Of a stretch of DNA of 64,000 bases, positions 1 through 7,736 are shown in pieces. The stretch lies in assembly GCF_030271515.1 (NCBI RefSeq), contig NZ_JASCXI010000002.1, positions 1 through 64,000 of the forward strand, read 5' to 3'. The position numbers were made by a program, and so were the translations under genes. Source of the DNA: Erythrobacter oryzae. GTDB taxonomy: Bacteria > Pseudomonadota > Alphaproteobacteria > Sphingomonadales > Sphingomonadaceae. Position 1 is the first letter of the stretch; each line of letters starts with the position of its first letter. Under the pieces are notes generated by a model. The model did not search any database and was not told the origin of the DNA. It saw nothing but the letters and a program-made list of their open reading frames with translations.

Positions 1-621
1 AATTCGCATACATGGCCAAGACGCCCCCCGCTTCGCCTCGCGCGGAGCGCCTGCGTGGATCGCGGCGATGCTGCTCGTCCTCGCCCCGCTCGCCGCTTCT
101 TCCGCCGCCCCGCCGAACCGCGCCTGGCGAGCGCCGCCCCGGCCGCGCCGCAGCTCGAATCCGCCATCGCCCAGGTCGGCGACATTCGCGAGGCGCTGCG
201 CAATGCGCGGCCCGCGATGACGCTCACCCATGCCGAGTTCGGGGCGGTGTCGCTCCGGCTCGAACAGGCCGCGCCCGACCAGTGGCGCGCGGTGCTGGCG
301 AGCCGCGATCCGGGCTTCGTCCCCGCGATCCACGCCGCGCTCGAGACCCGCGCCCTCGCCGTTGCCGCCGACACCGCGGCGAGCTTCTCCGGCCATTCCG
401 GCGCGCACCACAATGGCACATCAGACCAGCGCTACGGATCATCCCCTAATCAGGGCCAAGGATCGCCTCAACCATACCTGGGCCAATCGGGAGCCCGAGA
501 CGGCGAGGCTGCGCCGGACCACCGCCGCCCCTCCACCGCTGCCGCACTCGCGGCGCGCGGGAGCGGCGAGGCGGAGGACGCCGCAGCCTCCTCCTCGGCA
601 TCGGGCGGGCTGTTCGCCTGA
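1..621 (+). CDS. fliK: Flagellar hook-length control protein FliK, 3' part
   Basis: The reading frame is open from the window edge to TGA at 619-621, so only the C-terminal end of a longer protein is present. The middle of the fragment (about 210-360) encodes AMTLTHAEFGAVSLRLEQA followed by a stretch ending at an HAALETRAL segment. This matches the C-terminal Flg_hook domain of FliK, where a 'LG.V.v.l' strand precedes a helix of the same kind. The tail is low-complexity and ends SGGLFA, a common FliK ending. Its position 37 bases before fliL at the head of a flagellar cluster supports the call. FliK measures hook length and switches the export gate to filament substrates. The N-terminal ruler part lies outside the window, so its length and start are unknown. 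The domain match is by eye and moderate. Confidence 0.72.
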   Translation, partial: NSHTWPRRPPLRLARSACVDRGDAARPRPARRFFRRPAEPRLASAAPAAPQLESAIAQVGDIREALRNARPAMTLTHAEFGAVSLRLEQAAPDQWRAVLASRDPGFVPAIHAALETRALAVAADTAASFSGHSGAHHNGTSDQRYGSSPNQGQGSPQPYLGQSGARDGEAAPDHRRPSTAAALAARGSGEAEDAAASSSASGGLFA

Positions 622-658
622 TCGCCGGCGGCGCGACACGACATGGAGCTGACAGGGC

Positions 659-1258
659 ATGGCGAAGGGTAAGGAAAAGGCGGAAGGCGGCGAGGGCGGC
701 GGCAAGTCCGGCAAGGGCGGGATCGTCAAGATCGCGCTGGGCGCGGTGCTGCTGCTCGGCACCGGCGCGGGCGGGGCTTACGGCGCCTATGCCATGGGCC
801 TGTTCGGCGAGGCCGGCGGCAAGCACGAGGTCGACGAGCCCAAGCTGGTGCTCAAGGACGAGGAAGACCCCTACGCCCCGCCCTCCAAGGACAAGGACAA
901 GGAAGGCGCCCACACCGTCCACGGCGAGGGCGGCAGCAAGTATCGCACCGCCTATTATTCCTTCGAGGAGCCCTTCACCTCCAACCTCGCCGATTCGCCC
1001 GGGCTGATCCAGGTCGAGATCGCGGTCTCCACCCGCCGCGATGGCCGCGTGCTGCAATGGGTCAAGGTGCACGAGCTGGCGATCCGCTCGGCGATCCTCG
1101 GCCAGCTCGCCGCGACCACCGAGGCGGAGGCCTATGATGTCGAGGGCAAGAAGAAGCTCGCAGGCCGCCTGACCAAGGCGGTTAATCAGGTGCTCGAGGA
1201 ACAGGAAGGCTTCGGCGGGATCGACGCGGTCGTGTTCAAGGGATTCCTCGTCCAATGA
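659..1258 (+). CDS. fliL: Flagellar basal body-associated protein FliL
   Basis: A 199-residue protein with a short charged, glycine/lysine-rich cytoplasmic N-terminus, one membrane segment at about 21-45 and a periplasmic domain. The segment YYSFEEPFTSNLADSPGLIQVEIAVSTR (quoted here in part as FEEPFTSNL and IQVEIAVST) is the FliL-family core, a strand typically reading 'pf.vNL...r.l.v.i.l'. FliL surrounds the stator units of the flagellar motor and supports torque and stator stability. A GGCAT start with purines (GACAGGGC) precedes it, and its stop overlaps the fliM start by four bases (ATGA), indicating translational coupling. The length is slightly above the family average because of an acidic/lysine insert at about 60-85. 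Confidence 0.9.
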   Translation: MAKGKEKAEGGEGGGKSGKGGIVKIALGAVLLLGTGAGGAYGAYAMGLFGEAGGKHEVDEPKLVLKDEEDPYAPPSKDKDKEGAHTVHGEGGSKYRTAYYSFEEPFTSNLADSPGLIQVEIAVSTRRDGRVLQWVKVHELAIRSAILGQLAATTEAEAYDVEGKKKLAGRLTKAVNQVLEEQEGFGGIDAVVFKGFLVQ

Positions 1259-2199
1259 GGATGGGAAGCGATTTCACGCCCGCGCGGGCGGCGGCGGTGC
1301 ATTGCCCCGAGCTGACCACGCGCGGCCCCCGCCCCGAGGAAAGCGCCGCATTGCTGGCGGCATGGCGGCGCGATCTGGCGCGGCTGCTGGCCGACGACCT
1401 TTCGGGCCTGCTCTCGGGCGACCGGCTCGATGTGAACATCACCGAGCCCGAGCGGCTGACCGGTGCCGACGCGCTGCGCCGCATCGGGCCGCTGGCCGCC
1501 AACAGTCTGATCCGCTGCGGCGCCACGGCCGAGACCGCTCTGCTCAGCTTCGATTTCGCCACCGCGATCGCGCTGACCGACCGCAGCTTCGGGGGTGACG
1601 GTCGGGTAAGCGGCCACGTGCCCGAGGCCCTGCCGCGCTCCGCCGCGCTGCTGGTCGAGGAGACCGCGACGATGATCGCGGGCGCGATCACGGCGGCAAG
1701 CTACGGCGACATGCCGCCGCCTGCGGGGGGCTCCACGCGCGGCGAAGTGATCGTGCGCAGCGAGAGCGCGGCGCGCCTCAAGCCCTTCGCGCTCGATGCC
1801 CAGACCTTCTTCTTCGTGCTCGAGATCGCCAACCGGCAGGGCTGCACCTGGCGCGCGGCGCTCGCCGTATCGGCCGAGCGCATGGCGCGGCTGCTCCCCG
1901 GCAGCGGGCGTCGCCTGCGCCCGCGACCTGCGCGCGTGGCGGCGAGCCCCTTCGCCGCGCCCTTTGCCGAGGTGCCGCTGGCGCTGCACGTGGTTCTCGC
2001 CGAGTTCGACCTCTCGCTGGCGCGCCTGCAAAGCCTCAGCCCCGGAGACACCATTCCGCTCGCGATGGGCCGGCAGGTGCCGCTGTTCGCGGGCGAGACG
2101 CTGGTCGCCCACGGCGCAGTCGGCACCGCCGAGGACCGCATGGCGATCCGCCTGACCCGCATTCCCCAATCCGCATCACCTGAAGGGCTCGCACCATGA
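1255..2199 (+). CDS. fliM: Divergent flagellar motor switch protein FliM
   Basis: A 314-residue protein between fliL and fliN. The middle region (about 70-215) fits the CheC-like FliM fold, and the last 80 residues (about 235-310) form a SpoA-type domain with the strand PLALHVVLAEFDLSLARLQ and the motif LSPGDTIPLAMG, which is the C-ring surface shared with FliN. In other bacteria FliM binds phosphorylated CheY through an N-terminal peptide of the type LSQ.EIDALL. That peptide is absent here: the protein begins MRMGSDFTPARAAAVHCPEL. Sequence conservation is low overall, so the name rests on the SpoA domain, size and gene order. Start ATG overlaps the fliL stop; the 3' end overlaps fliN by four bases. 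Confidence 0.82.
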   Translation: MRMGSDFTPARAAAVHCPELTTRGPRPEESAALLAAWRRDLARLLADDLSGLLSGDRLDVNITEPERLTGADALRRIGPLAANSLIRCGATAETALLSFDFATAIALTDRSFGGDGRVSGHVPEALPRSAALLVEETATMIAGAITAASYGDMPPPAGGSTRGEVIVRSESAARLKPFALDAQTFFFVLEIANRQGCTWRAALAVSAERMARLLPGSGRRLRPRPARVAASPFAAPFAEVPLALHVVLAEFDLSLARLQSLSPGDTIPLAMGRQVPLFAGETLVAHGAVGTAEDRMAIRLTRIPQSASPEGLAP

Positions 2200-2528
2200 C
2201 CGCTTACCAACCCGCCGCTTTCGCGCGCTTCGGCGATGTTGCCGTGCGCCTCTCGGTCGAGCTCGGCCGCACCGAGATGCCGCTGCGCGAGGTGCTGATG
2301 CTGGGCGAGGGGAGCACCGTGACGCTCGACCGGCTGACCGATGAACTGCTCGATGTCACCGCCAACGGCCGCGTGATCGCGCGCGGCGAGGTGGTGGCGG
2401 AGAAGGGGCGCTTTGCCTTGCGGATCGTCAGCCTCGTGGGCGAGGACGGGCAGGACGTCCCGCCCTCGGGCGAGGTGGCGGCGCCCGTTCCGGCTGAGCC
2501 TCCCGTCCCCTCCGACGACGCGCTGTAA
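2196..2528 (+). CDS. fliN: Flagellar motor switch protein FliN
   Basis: A 110-residue protein consisting almost wholly of one SpoA domain (about 13-85). It contains VRLSVELGRTEMPLREVLML, GSTVTLDRL, and NGRVIARGEVVAEKGRFALRI, which are the family's signature strands. FliN tetramers form the lower ring of the C-ring, hold the FliH-FliI export complex and take part in switching. The usual acidic N-terminal extension is short and the C-terminal tail (about 88-110) is proline/alanine-rich. The start ATG overlaps the fliM stop (ATGA), so it is translationally coupled to its C-ring partner. The length is at the low end for FliN. I am confident in the family. Confidence 0.92.
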   Translation: MTAYQPAAFARFGDVAVRLSVELGRTEMPLREVLMLGEGSTVTLDRLTDELLDVTANGRVIARGEVVAEKGRFALRIVSLVGEDGQDVPPSGEVAAPVPAEPPVPSDDAL

Positions 2529-2546
2529 GCGGGCGAGGGTCGCGCC

Positions 2547-2834
2547 ATGCTCGAATATCTCCTGCGCCTTGCGCTGCTGCTGCCGGTTCTGGCGGGGCTG
2601 ATCTGGGGGAGCCTGTGGCTGACCCGCTGGCTCCAGACCCGGCTCGGCCAGACCCCGGGCGCGGGTGGCGGGCGGCAACTGCAACTTATCGAGACCAGCC
2701 TGATTGCCCCCGGCATGAAGCTTGCCGTGGTGCGCTTCCGTGACCGCGAGATCCTGCTGGGCTGCACCCGGCAGGGCCTTGTCAGGCTGGGCGAAGCGCC
2801 GGCCACCGCCTCGGTTCCTGCGGAGAGCGAGTGA
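2547..2834 (+). CDS. fliO: Flagellar biosynthesis protein FliO
   Basis: A small 95-residue inner-membrane protein. One hydrophobic segment lies at about 4-27 and is followed by a short cytoplasmic domain with QLQLIETSLIAPGMKLAVV and REILLGC, which is the FliO pattern 'l.v...l.pr..l.lv.v.g...LlG'. FliO is a scaffold that helps the FliP ring assemble in the export gate. It sits directly before fliP, as in most flagellar clusters. The ATG is 18 bases past the fliN stop with GAGGG seven bases upstream. Its stop shares one base with the fliP start (TGATG). Confidence 0.88.
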   Translation: MLEYLLRLALLLPVLAGLIWGSLWLTRWLQTRLGQTPGAGGGRQLQLIETSLIAPGMKLAVVRFRDREILLGCTRQGLVRLGEAPATASVPAESE

Positions 2835-3652
2835 TGCGCCTGCCCGCGATTCTGCGCGCAGTGGCGCTTTGCCTTGCCGCGTTAACCATGTTCTGGGCGG
2901 TCCCCGATCTCGCCCACGCCGCCGCGCCCGCTGCCGCCGTTCCCGCTCCCGATCCGGTAGCGGCGGGCGTGGGCGCGGCGGTGGAGCGGGCGCTGGGTGA
3001 CGAGGGCGCGGGCGATGACAGCCCCTTGAGCATGTCGCTCCAGTTGCTGGTGGTGATGGGCCTCCTCACCATCCTGCCCGCGCTGGTGCTGATGATGACG
3101 AGCTTCCTGCGCATTCTGGTGGTGCTCTCGATCCTGCGGCAGGCCTTGGGCTTGCAGGGCTCGCCGCCGGGGCAGGTGCTGGCGGGGCTCGCGCTGTTCC
3201 TCTCGCTCTTCGTCATGGCCCCGACCTTGGACGTCGTGAACGCGCAGGCGATCGCGCCCTATGCGACCGGCGCGCTCTCCGCCGACGCCGCGATCGGCAA
3301 GGCGGGCGAGGCCTTCCACACATTCATGATGGCCCAGACCCGAGAGGCGAACCTCATCATGTTCACCGACATGGCCGGCGGCGGCAAATTCGCGAGCGGC
3401 GCGGAGGTGCCCTTCTCGATCCTGCTGCCCGCCTTCGTGACGAGCGAGTTGGAGACCGCCTTCCAGATCGGCTTCATGATCTTCCTGCCCTTTCTCGTGA
3501 TCGACCTTGTCGTCGCGAGCGTCCTGATGAGTCTGGGCATGATGATGCTTAGCCCCACGATCATCTCGCTGCCGTTCAAGCTGCTGCTGTTCGTGCTGGT
3601 CGATGGCTGGGCGCTGCTGATGGGCAGCCTCGCCCTGAGTTTCTCGACATGA
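2834..3652 (+). CDS. fliP: Flagellar export gate protein FliP
   Basis: A 272-residue membrane protein of the type III flagellar export gate, where five FliP, four FliQ and one FliR form the channel. It has a cleavable-looking signal segment at about 1-28 and four further hydrophobic segments. The family motifs MMTSFLRILVVLSILRQALG, PPGQVLAGLALFLS and PFLVIDLVVASVLMSLGMMM are all present. I place the start at ATG 2834, which overlaps the fliO stop as TGATG; a GTG one codon earlier is possible but less likely. The length is a little above the common 245-250 residues because of an alanine/proline-rich segment after the signal sequence. Confidence 0.96.
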   Translation: MRLPAILRAVALCLAALTMFWAVPDLAHAAAPAAAVPAPDPVAAGVGAAVERALGDEGAGDDSPLSMSLQLLVVMGLLTILPALVLMMTSFLRILVVLSILRQALGLQGSPPGQVLAGLALFLSLFVMAPTLDVVNAQAIAPYATGALSADAAIGKAGEAFHTFMMAQTREANLIMFTDMAGGGKFASGAEVPFSILLPAFVTSELETAFQIGFMIFLPFLVIDLVVASVLMSLGMMMLSPTIISLPFKLLLFVLVDGWALLMGSLALSFST

Positions 3653-3921
3653 CCGAGGACACACAGCTCCTCGCATTGGCCGACCAGACGCTGTGGGTGA
3701 CCGCGCTGATCGCCGGGCCGGTGCTGATCGCGACGCTGATCGTAGGCCTTGTGGTGGGCATCATCCAGGCCGCCACTTCGGTCAACGAGCAGACCCTCAG
3801 CTTCATCCCCAAGCTCGCGATCACCGCGCTGGTCTTCGTCGTGCTGGGCGCAGCGATGATGGGGCTGCTCGCCGATTTCACCCGCGAGATCATGGCGCAG
3901 GTCGCCAGCCTGTCCCGATGA
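3649..3921 (+). CDS. fliQ: Flagellar export gate protein FliQ
   Basis: A 90-residue protein with two membrane helices (about 16-40 and 52-75). The motif GPVLIATLIVGLVVGIIQA, followed by TSVNEQTLSFIPKL, is the highly conserved FliQ hairpin. It forms part of the export-gate channel with FliP and FliR. The start ATG overlaps the fliP stop and its own stop overlaps the fliR start, both as ATGA. The length matches the family exactly. Confidence 0.96.
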   Translation: MTEDTQLLALADQTLWVTALIAGPVLIATLIVGLVVGIIQAATSVNEQTLSFIPKLAITALVFVVLGAAMMGLLADFTREIMAQVASLSR

Positions 3922-4718
3922 ACGTCCTCGACCTCGGCTTCGGCAGCCTCGAGGCGCAGCTGTGGGTGATCCTGCTGCTCTCGATCCGCAGCGGCGCGGC
4001 GCTGATGGCTGCGCCGATGATCGGGGGGACGGCGGTGCCGGTGCAGCTGCGCATCCTGCTGTCGGTGGTGCTGGGCTATTTCGTGGCGAGCTGGGTGCCA
4101 CTCCCCGCGCCCCCGCCGATGCTCAGCATCGCCGCCGTGCTGGCGGTGGTGCAGGAGATCGCGGTCGGTCTGATGCTCGGCTTCGTGCTCCAGATCGCCT
4201 TTGCCATTCCGCTGATCGCCGCCGAGCAGATCGCGGGCACGATGGGCCTTGCCATCGCCACCTCGATCGACCCGTCGAGCGGCGCGCAGTCGGGCGCGCT
4301 GGGCACCTTCTTCGGCCTCGTGATGAGCCTCCTCTTCTACGCCACTGGCGCGCACCTCTTGTGGTTCGAGTTGCTCACGACAAGCTACCGCCTGCTCCCC
4401 GCGGGGCAATTCGCCTTCGGGGCGTGGCGGGCGGAGAGCGTGGTGCTTTTCATGGGCTATGGCCTTGCCACCGCCGCCGCGATTGCGCTGCCGGTGGTGC
4501 TGGTGCTGCTGCTGGTGCAGATCGTTACCGGTCTGATCGCGCGCTCGGCCCCGTCCCTGAACCTCTACGCCCTCGGGCTTCCGGCAGGGGTGATCGCGGG
4601 GATCGCGGCGATGATCATCGCGCTGCCCGTGATGACGGCACAGATGCGCGGCGCCATCGAAGCCGCGCTCGAACAGACCGAGGCGCTGATCCAGCCACAG
4701 GGGGCGCCCAATGGCTGA
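3918..4718 (+). CDS. fliR: Flagellar export gate protein FliR
   Basis: A 266-residue protein with about six hydrophobic segments. Conserved FliR features include RSGAALMAAPMIGG near the N-terminus, GLMLGFVLQIAFAIPLIAAEQIAG in the centre and the C-terminal RSAPSLNLYALGLPAGV. It completes the FliP5-Q4-R1 gate and contacts FlhB. The frame is open further upstream inside fliQ, but ATG 3918 overlapping the fliQ stop as ATGA gives the family-typical N-terminus MNVLDLGFGSLEAQLWV, so I use it. The 3' end overlaps flhB by eight bases. Confidence 0.94.
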   Translation: MNVLDLGFGSLEAQLWVILLLSIRSGAALMAAPMIGGTAVPVQLRILLSVVLGYFVASWVPLPAPPPMLSIAAVLAVVQEIAVGLMLGFVLQIAFAIPLIAAEQIAGTMGLAIATSIDPSSGAQSGALGTFFGLVMSLLFYATGAHLLWFELLTTSYRLLPAGQFAFGAWRAESVVLFMGYGLATAAAIALPVVLVLLLVQIVTGLIARSAPSLNLYALGLPAGVIAGIAAMIIALPVMTAQMRGAIEAALEQTEALIQPQGAPNG

Positions 4719-5844
4719 AGAGACCGCCGGCGAAAAGACCTTCGCCCCGACCCAGAAGCGGCGCGAGGATGCCGCCAAGAACGGCGATGTCCTGCGCTCG
4801 CGCGAACTGGCGACGCTGGCGGCGACCGGTGCGGGGGCGCTTGGGCTCTATGCGCTGGGATCGTGGCTGGCCGAGGGGATGGCGGGCGTCGCGCGGGCGG
4901 GTTTCCGGTTTGACCGCGCCGCCTTGGACGCCTTCACCCCCGGCGCGATCATGGGCGACGCCGCGCTCGCCGCGCTGCCGCCGGTGCTGGCGCTGGGGGC
5001 GATTGTCGCGCTCGTCACCACCGCCTCGCAATTGCTGCTGGGGCAGGACGGGCGCTGGATCGCGGGCAATGCGGGCTTCAAGGGGCGGCGGATCAATCCG
5101 CTCTCGGGCTTCAAGCGCATCTTCGGCACCCAAGGGCTGATCGAACTCGGCAAGGGCCTCGCCAAACTTGCCCTTCTGGGAGGCATCGCCTGGGTCTGGG
5201 CCAAGGGCCGCGTGCCCGAGCTGCTGGCGCTCGGCGCGATGCCGCTGGAGGCGCAGGTCGCGCGGTCGATCGATGCGATCACCTCGCTGGCGGGCGCGCT
5301 GCTGATCGGCCTCGTGGTGATCGCCGCCATCGACTACCCGCTCCAGCGCTTCCAGCGCGACAAGCGCCTCAAGATGAGCCTTCAGGAAGTACGCGACGAG
5401 AACAAGCAGTCCGAAGGCTCGCCCGAGATGAAGTCGGCCCGCCGCCAGCGCCAGCGCGATCTGGCACGCGGGGGCGTCGCCAAGGCGATGCAGGACGCGC
5501 AGTTCGTGATCGTCAACCCGCTGCACTTCGCGGTGGCGCTGACCTATGACCCCAAGCGCGCTCCCGCTCCGCTGCTGCTGGCGAAAGGCCGGGGCGAGAC
5601 CGCGCTGGCGATGCGCGAGATCGCGGCGGAGCAGGGCCTGCCGGTGCTCGAATATCCGAGCCTTGCCCGCGCGGTCTATTTCACCACCCGCCCGAACCAG
5701 ATGGTGCGCGAGGAGCTCTACATCGCGCTCGCCTCGCTGGTGGCCTTCGTCATGGCCCTGAAGCGCGGCCAACGCCCGCGCCGCCCGGCGATCGAGGTGC
5801 CCGAGGGCCTGCGCTTCGATGGCGACGGGAGGGCCGAAAAGTGA
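4711..5844 (+). CDS. flhB: Flagellar export switch protein FlhB
   Basis: A 377-residue protein opening with the FlhB signature EKTFAPTQKRREDAAKNGDVLRSREL (shown here in part as PTQKRREDA), then four membrane segments between about 30 and 210 and a cytoplasmic switch domain. Residues 351-377 form a basic tail. Autocleavage occurs at an N-P-T-H site in most FlhB/SctU proteins and changes export from hook to filament substrates. Here the site reads N269-P270-L271-H272: cleavage Asn and Pro are kept and Thr is replaced by Leu. The conserved context IVNPLHFAVALTYDP is otherwise normal. Start ATG 4711 lies inside the end of fliR. No flhA follows; it must lie elsewhere. Confidence 0.95.
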   Translation: MAEETAGEKTFAPTQKRREDAAKNGDVLRSRELATLAATGAGALGLYALGSWLAEGMAGVARAGFRFDRAALDAFTPGAIMGDAALAALPPVLALGAIVALVTTASQLLLGQDGRWIAGNAGFKGRRINPLSGFKRIFGTQGLIELGKGLAKLALLGGIAWVWAKGRVPELLALGAMPLEAQVARSIDAITSLAGALLIGLVVIAAIDYPLQRFQRDKRLKMSLQEVRDENKQSEGSPEMKSARRQRQRDLARGGVAKAMQDAQFVIVNPLHFAVALTYDPKRAPAPLLLAKGRGETALAMREIAAEQGLPVLEYPSLARAVYFTTRPNQMVREELYIALASLVAFVMALKRGQRPRRPAIEVPEGLRFDGDGRAEK

Positions 5845-5881
5845 TCCTTAAACATCCCGCCAAACACCCGTCCTGACGATC

Positions 5882-7318
5882 ATGGAAAACCCAGGTTCCT
5901 CGATCATTTCCGCACTCGGCGCCGGCAGCGGTGTCGACTTCATCAAGCTCGGCTCGGACATCTCCGCGGCGAGTTTTGCCGCCCAGCGCGGGCAGATCAC
6001 CGCGCGGCAGGAGGCGCTGACCGCGCAGGTTTCCGCCGCCGCGCAGTTGCGCAGCGCGATCACCGGGCTGGCAAGCGCCCTGGGCGACCGGGTCCGCACC
6101 GGCGATCTTGCGCCGCGAGGCAACGTCGCCAACGCCGCGGTCGCCACCGCCACCATCCCCGCGGGCGCCTCGCCGCGCGGCAGCTTCAGCCTCGAGGTCA
6201 CACAGCTGGCGAGCGCGCAGACGCTGGTCAGCCGCCCGCTTGCCAGCCGCGATGCGCTGGTGGGCGAGGGCACGCTGACCCTGCGCATGGGCACGATTGC
6301 CGGCGCCAGCTTCACCCCCGATGCCGCGCGCGCGGCGATCGATATCACCGTGACCGACACCGACACCCTCGCCACGCTCGCCTCCAAGATCGCTAGCGCG
6401 AGCGGCGGGGAGATCACCGCCTATGTCGCCACCGGCACCTCCGGCGCGCAGCTGGTGATGAAGGGCAAGGACGGCGCGGCCAACGGCTTCATCCTCGAAG
6501 CGGCGAGCATCAACGATCCGGCGGCGAACGAGGCGGGCGATCTCAGCTATTTCGGCTGGACCGCGGGCAGCACCAACGCGACCCTCAACCAGACCGCGCG
6601 CAATGCCACCTACCGGCTCGACGGGGTGGCCGCGACCAGCCCCACCAACAGCATCACCGGCCTGCCCGGCGGCTTCGGCCTCAACCTCACCGGCACCAAT
6701 ACCGGCGCAGCCACCACGGTGAGCTTCACCACCGACAGCAGCGCCTATACCTCGGTGATGCAGGACTTCGTCGCCGCGCTCAACGATATCGTCGGCCAGA
6801 TCAACGACCTCGCCGCGCCCGTCGGGGGCGAGCTCGGCAGCGATCCGGGCGCGCGCGAATTGCGCCGCGATCTGGCGGGCCTTGCGAGCCGCGTGGTGAT
6901 GCCGGGCGCGGCCACGGGCGAGCCGCGCACGCTCGGCGACCTCGGCCTGTCGCTGAACCGCGACGGCACCTTCAAGCTCGACAATGCACGCCTCACCCGC
7001 AGCCTCGAGACCAGCCCCGATGCGGTCGCGGCGATGTTCACCACCGGCGCGAACGGCGTCTTCGCCACGGTCGACCGCTTCGCGCGCGAGAACAGCCTGA
7101 CGACCGACCCCGCCTCGCTCGGCGGGTCGCTGAAGCGTTACGAAACCCAGCAGGCCGCGGCCGCCGAGCGCCTCGCCAAGATCGCCGAACAGCAGGAGGC
7201 CCTGCGCGAGCGGCTGACGCGCGAATTCACCGCGTCCGAACGCCGGGTCGCGGCCTCGCAGTCGACGCTGACCTTCCTGCAGCAGCAGATCGACATCTGG
7301 TCGAACCGCGACAATTAA
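5882..7318 (+). CDS. fliD: Flagellar filament cap protein FliD
   Basis: A 478-residue protein with the FliD N-terminal domain at about 14-110 (GSGVDFIKLGSDI, then RGSFSLEVTQLASAQTLVS) and the C-terminal domain at about 225-455 (TYRLDGVAATSPTNSI; GDLGLSLNRDGTFKLD). A predicted coiled coil at about 415-460 (RYETQQAAAAERLAKIAEQ) ends the protein, as expected for the leg region of the cap. FliD caps the growing filament and promotes flagellin folding. The gene starts 37 bases after flhB with no clear Shine-Dalgarno sequence, so it may depend on coupling. It is followed 12 bases later by fliS. Confidence 0.93.
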   Translation: MENPGSSIISALGAGSGVDFIKLGSDISAASFAAQRGQITARQEALTAQVSAAAQLRSAITGLASALGDRVRTGDLAPRGNVANAAVATATIPAGASPRGSFSLEVTQLASAQTLVSRPLASRDALVGEGTLTLRMGTIAGASFTPDAARAAIDITVTDTDTLATLASKIASASGGEITAYVATGTSGAQLVMKGKDGAANGFILEAASINDPAANEAGDLSYFGWTAGSTNATLNQTARNATYRLDGVAATSPTNSITGLPGGFGLNLTGTNTGAATTVSFTTDSSAYTSVMQDFVAALNDIVGQINDLAAPVGGELGSDPGARELRRDLAGLASRVVMPGAATGEPRTLGDLGLSLNRDGTFKLDNARLTRSLETSPDAVAAMFTTGANGVFATVDRFARENSLTTDPASLGGSLKRYETQQAAAAERLAKIAEQQEALRERLTREFTASERRVAASQSTLTFLQQQIDIWSNRDN

Positions 7319-7330
7319 GGGGTCCTTCCG

Positions 7331-7696
7331 ATGCAGATGCTCTCCCGCAACCCCGCCGCCGCCTATCGCCGCGTGACGCTCGACGCGCGGATCGAGGCGT
7401 CGGGCGGCGGGGATCTCACGCGCATCTGTCTGGAGGAAGCGCAGGCCGCATTGGGCCATGCGCTGATCGCGATGGAACGCGGTGCCCCGCCCCCGCGCGA
7501 GGCTCTGACGCGGGCGCAGACGATCATGCTGTGGCTCGCCAAATCGGTCGCCCCGGAACACCCGCTGGGGGCTAGCCTCAAGGCCTTCTATGGCGGGCTG
7601 GCCGGGCAGGTGGGGGCGCAAATCCTACAGGCGGATGCGCGGGCGGTTGCGGAAATCCGAAAGGATATCAGCGATGTGCTGGAGGCTGCGGGCTAA
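7331..7696 (+). CDS. fliS: Flagellar export chaperone FliS
   Basis: A 121-residue, mostly helical protein beginning MQMLSRNPAAAYRRVTLDAR. This corresponds to the family pattern 'Y......a.p..Li.mLy' that lets FliS bind the flagellin C-terminus in the cytoplasm. The length fits (120-140), although the usual tyrosine-rich start is weakened. The segment LTRAQTIMLWLAKSV matches the helix pattern of the family core. AAGGGG lies nine bases before the ATG. It follows fliD directly, the standard fliD-fliS pairing. It closes the flagellar operon, and the next gene is convergent. Confidence 0.85.
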   Translation: MQMLSRNPAAAYRRVTLDARIEASGGGDLTRICLEEAQAALGHALIAMERGAPPPREALTRAQTIMLWLAKSVAPEHPLGASLKAFYGGLAGQVGAQILQADARAVAEIRKDISDVLEAAG

Positions 7697-7705
7697 GCTG
7701 AGGCC

Positions 7706-7736
7706 AATGTTTCACGTAGAACATTCGGGAAACATT
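7706..7736. repeat. Inverted repeat with a parS-like core between convergent genes
   Basis: The arms AATGTTTC (7706-7713) and GAAACATT (7729-7736) are perfect inverted repeats 15 bases apart between fliS and a convergent hydrolase gene. This could be a bidirectional terminator, although it is AT-rich for this genome. The left arm also lies in TGTTTCACGTAGAACA (7708-7723), which agrees with the bacterial parS consensus TGTTTCACGTGAAACA at 14 of 16 bases. Either reading is inference. Confidence 0.45.

Noticed and set aside
1..7696. Virulence-type III secretion system
   Set aside because: The export genes lie with fliK, fliL, fliM, fliN, fliO, fliD and fliS, so it is a flagellar system; no needle, translocon or effector gene is present.
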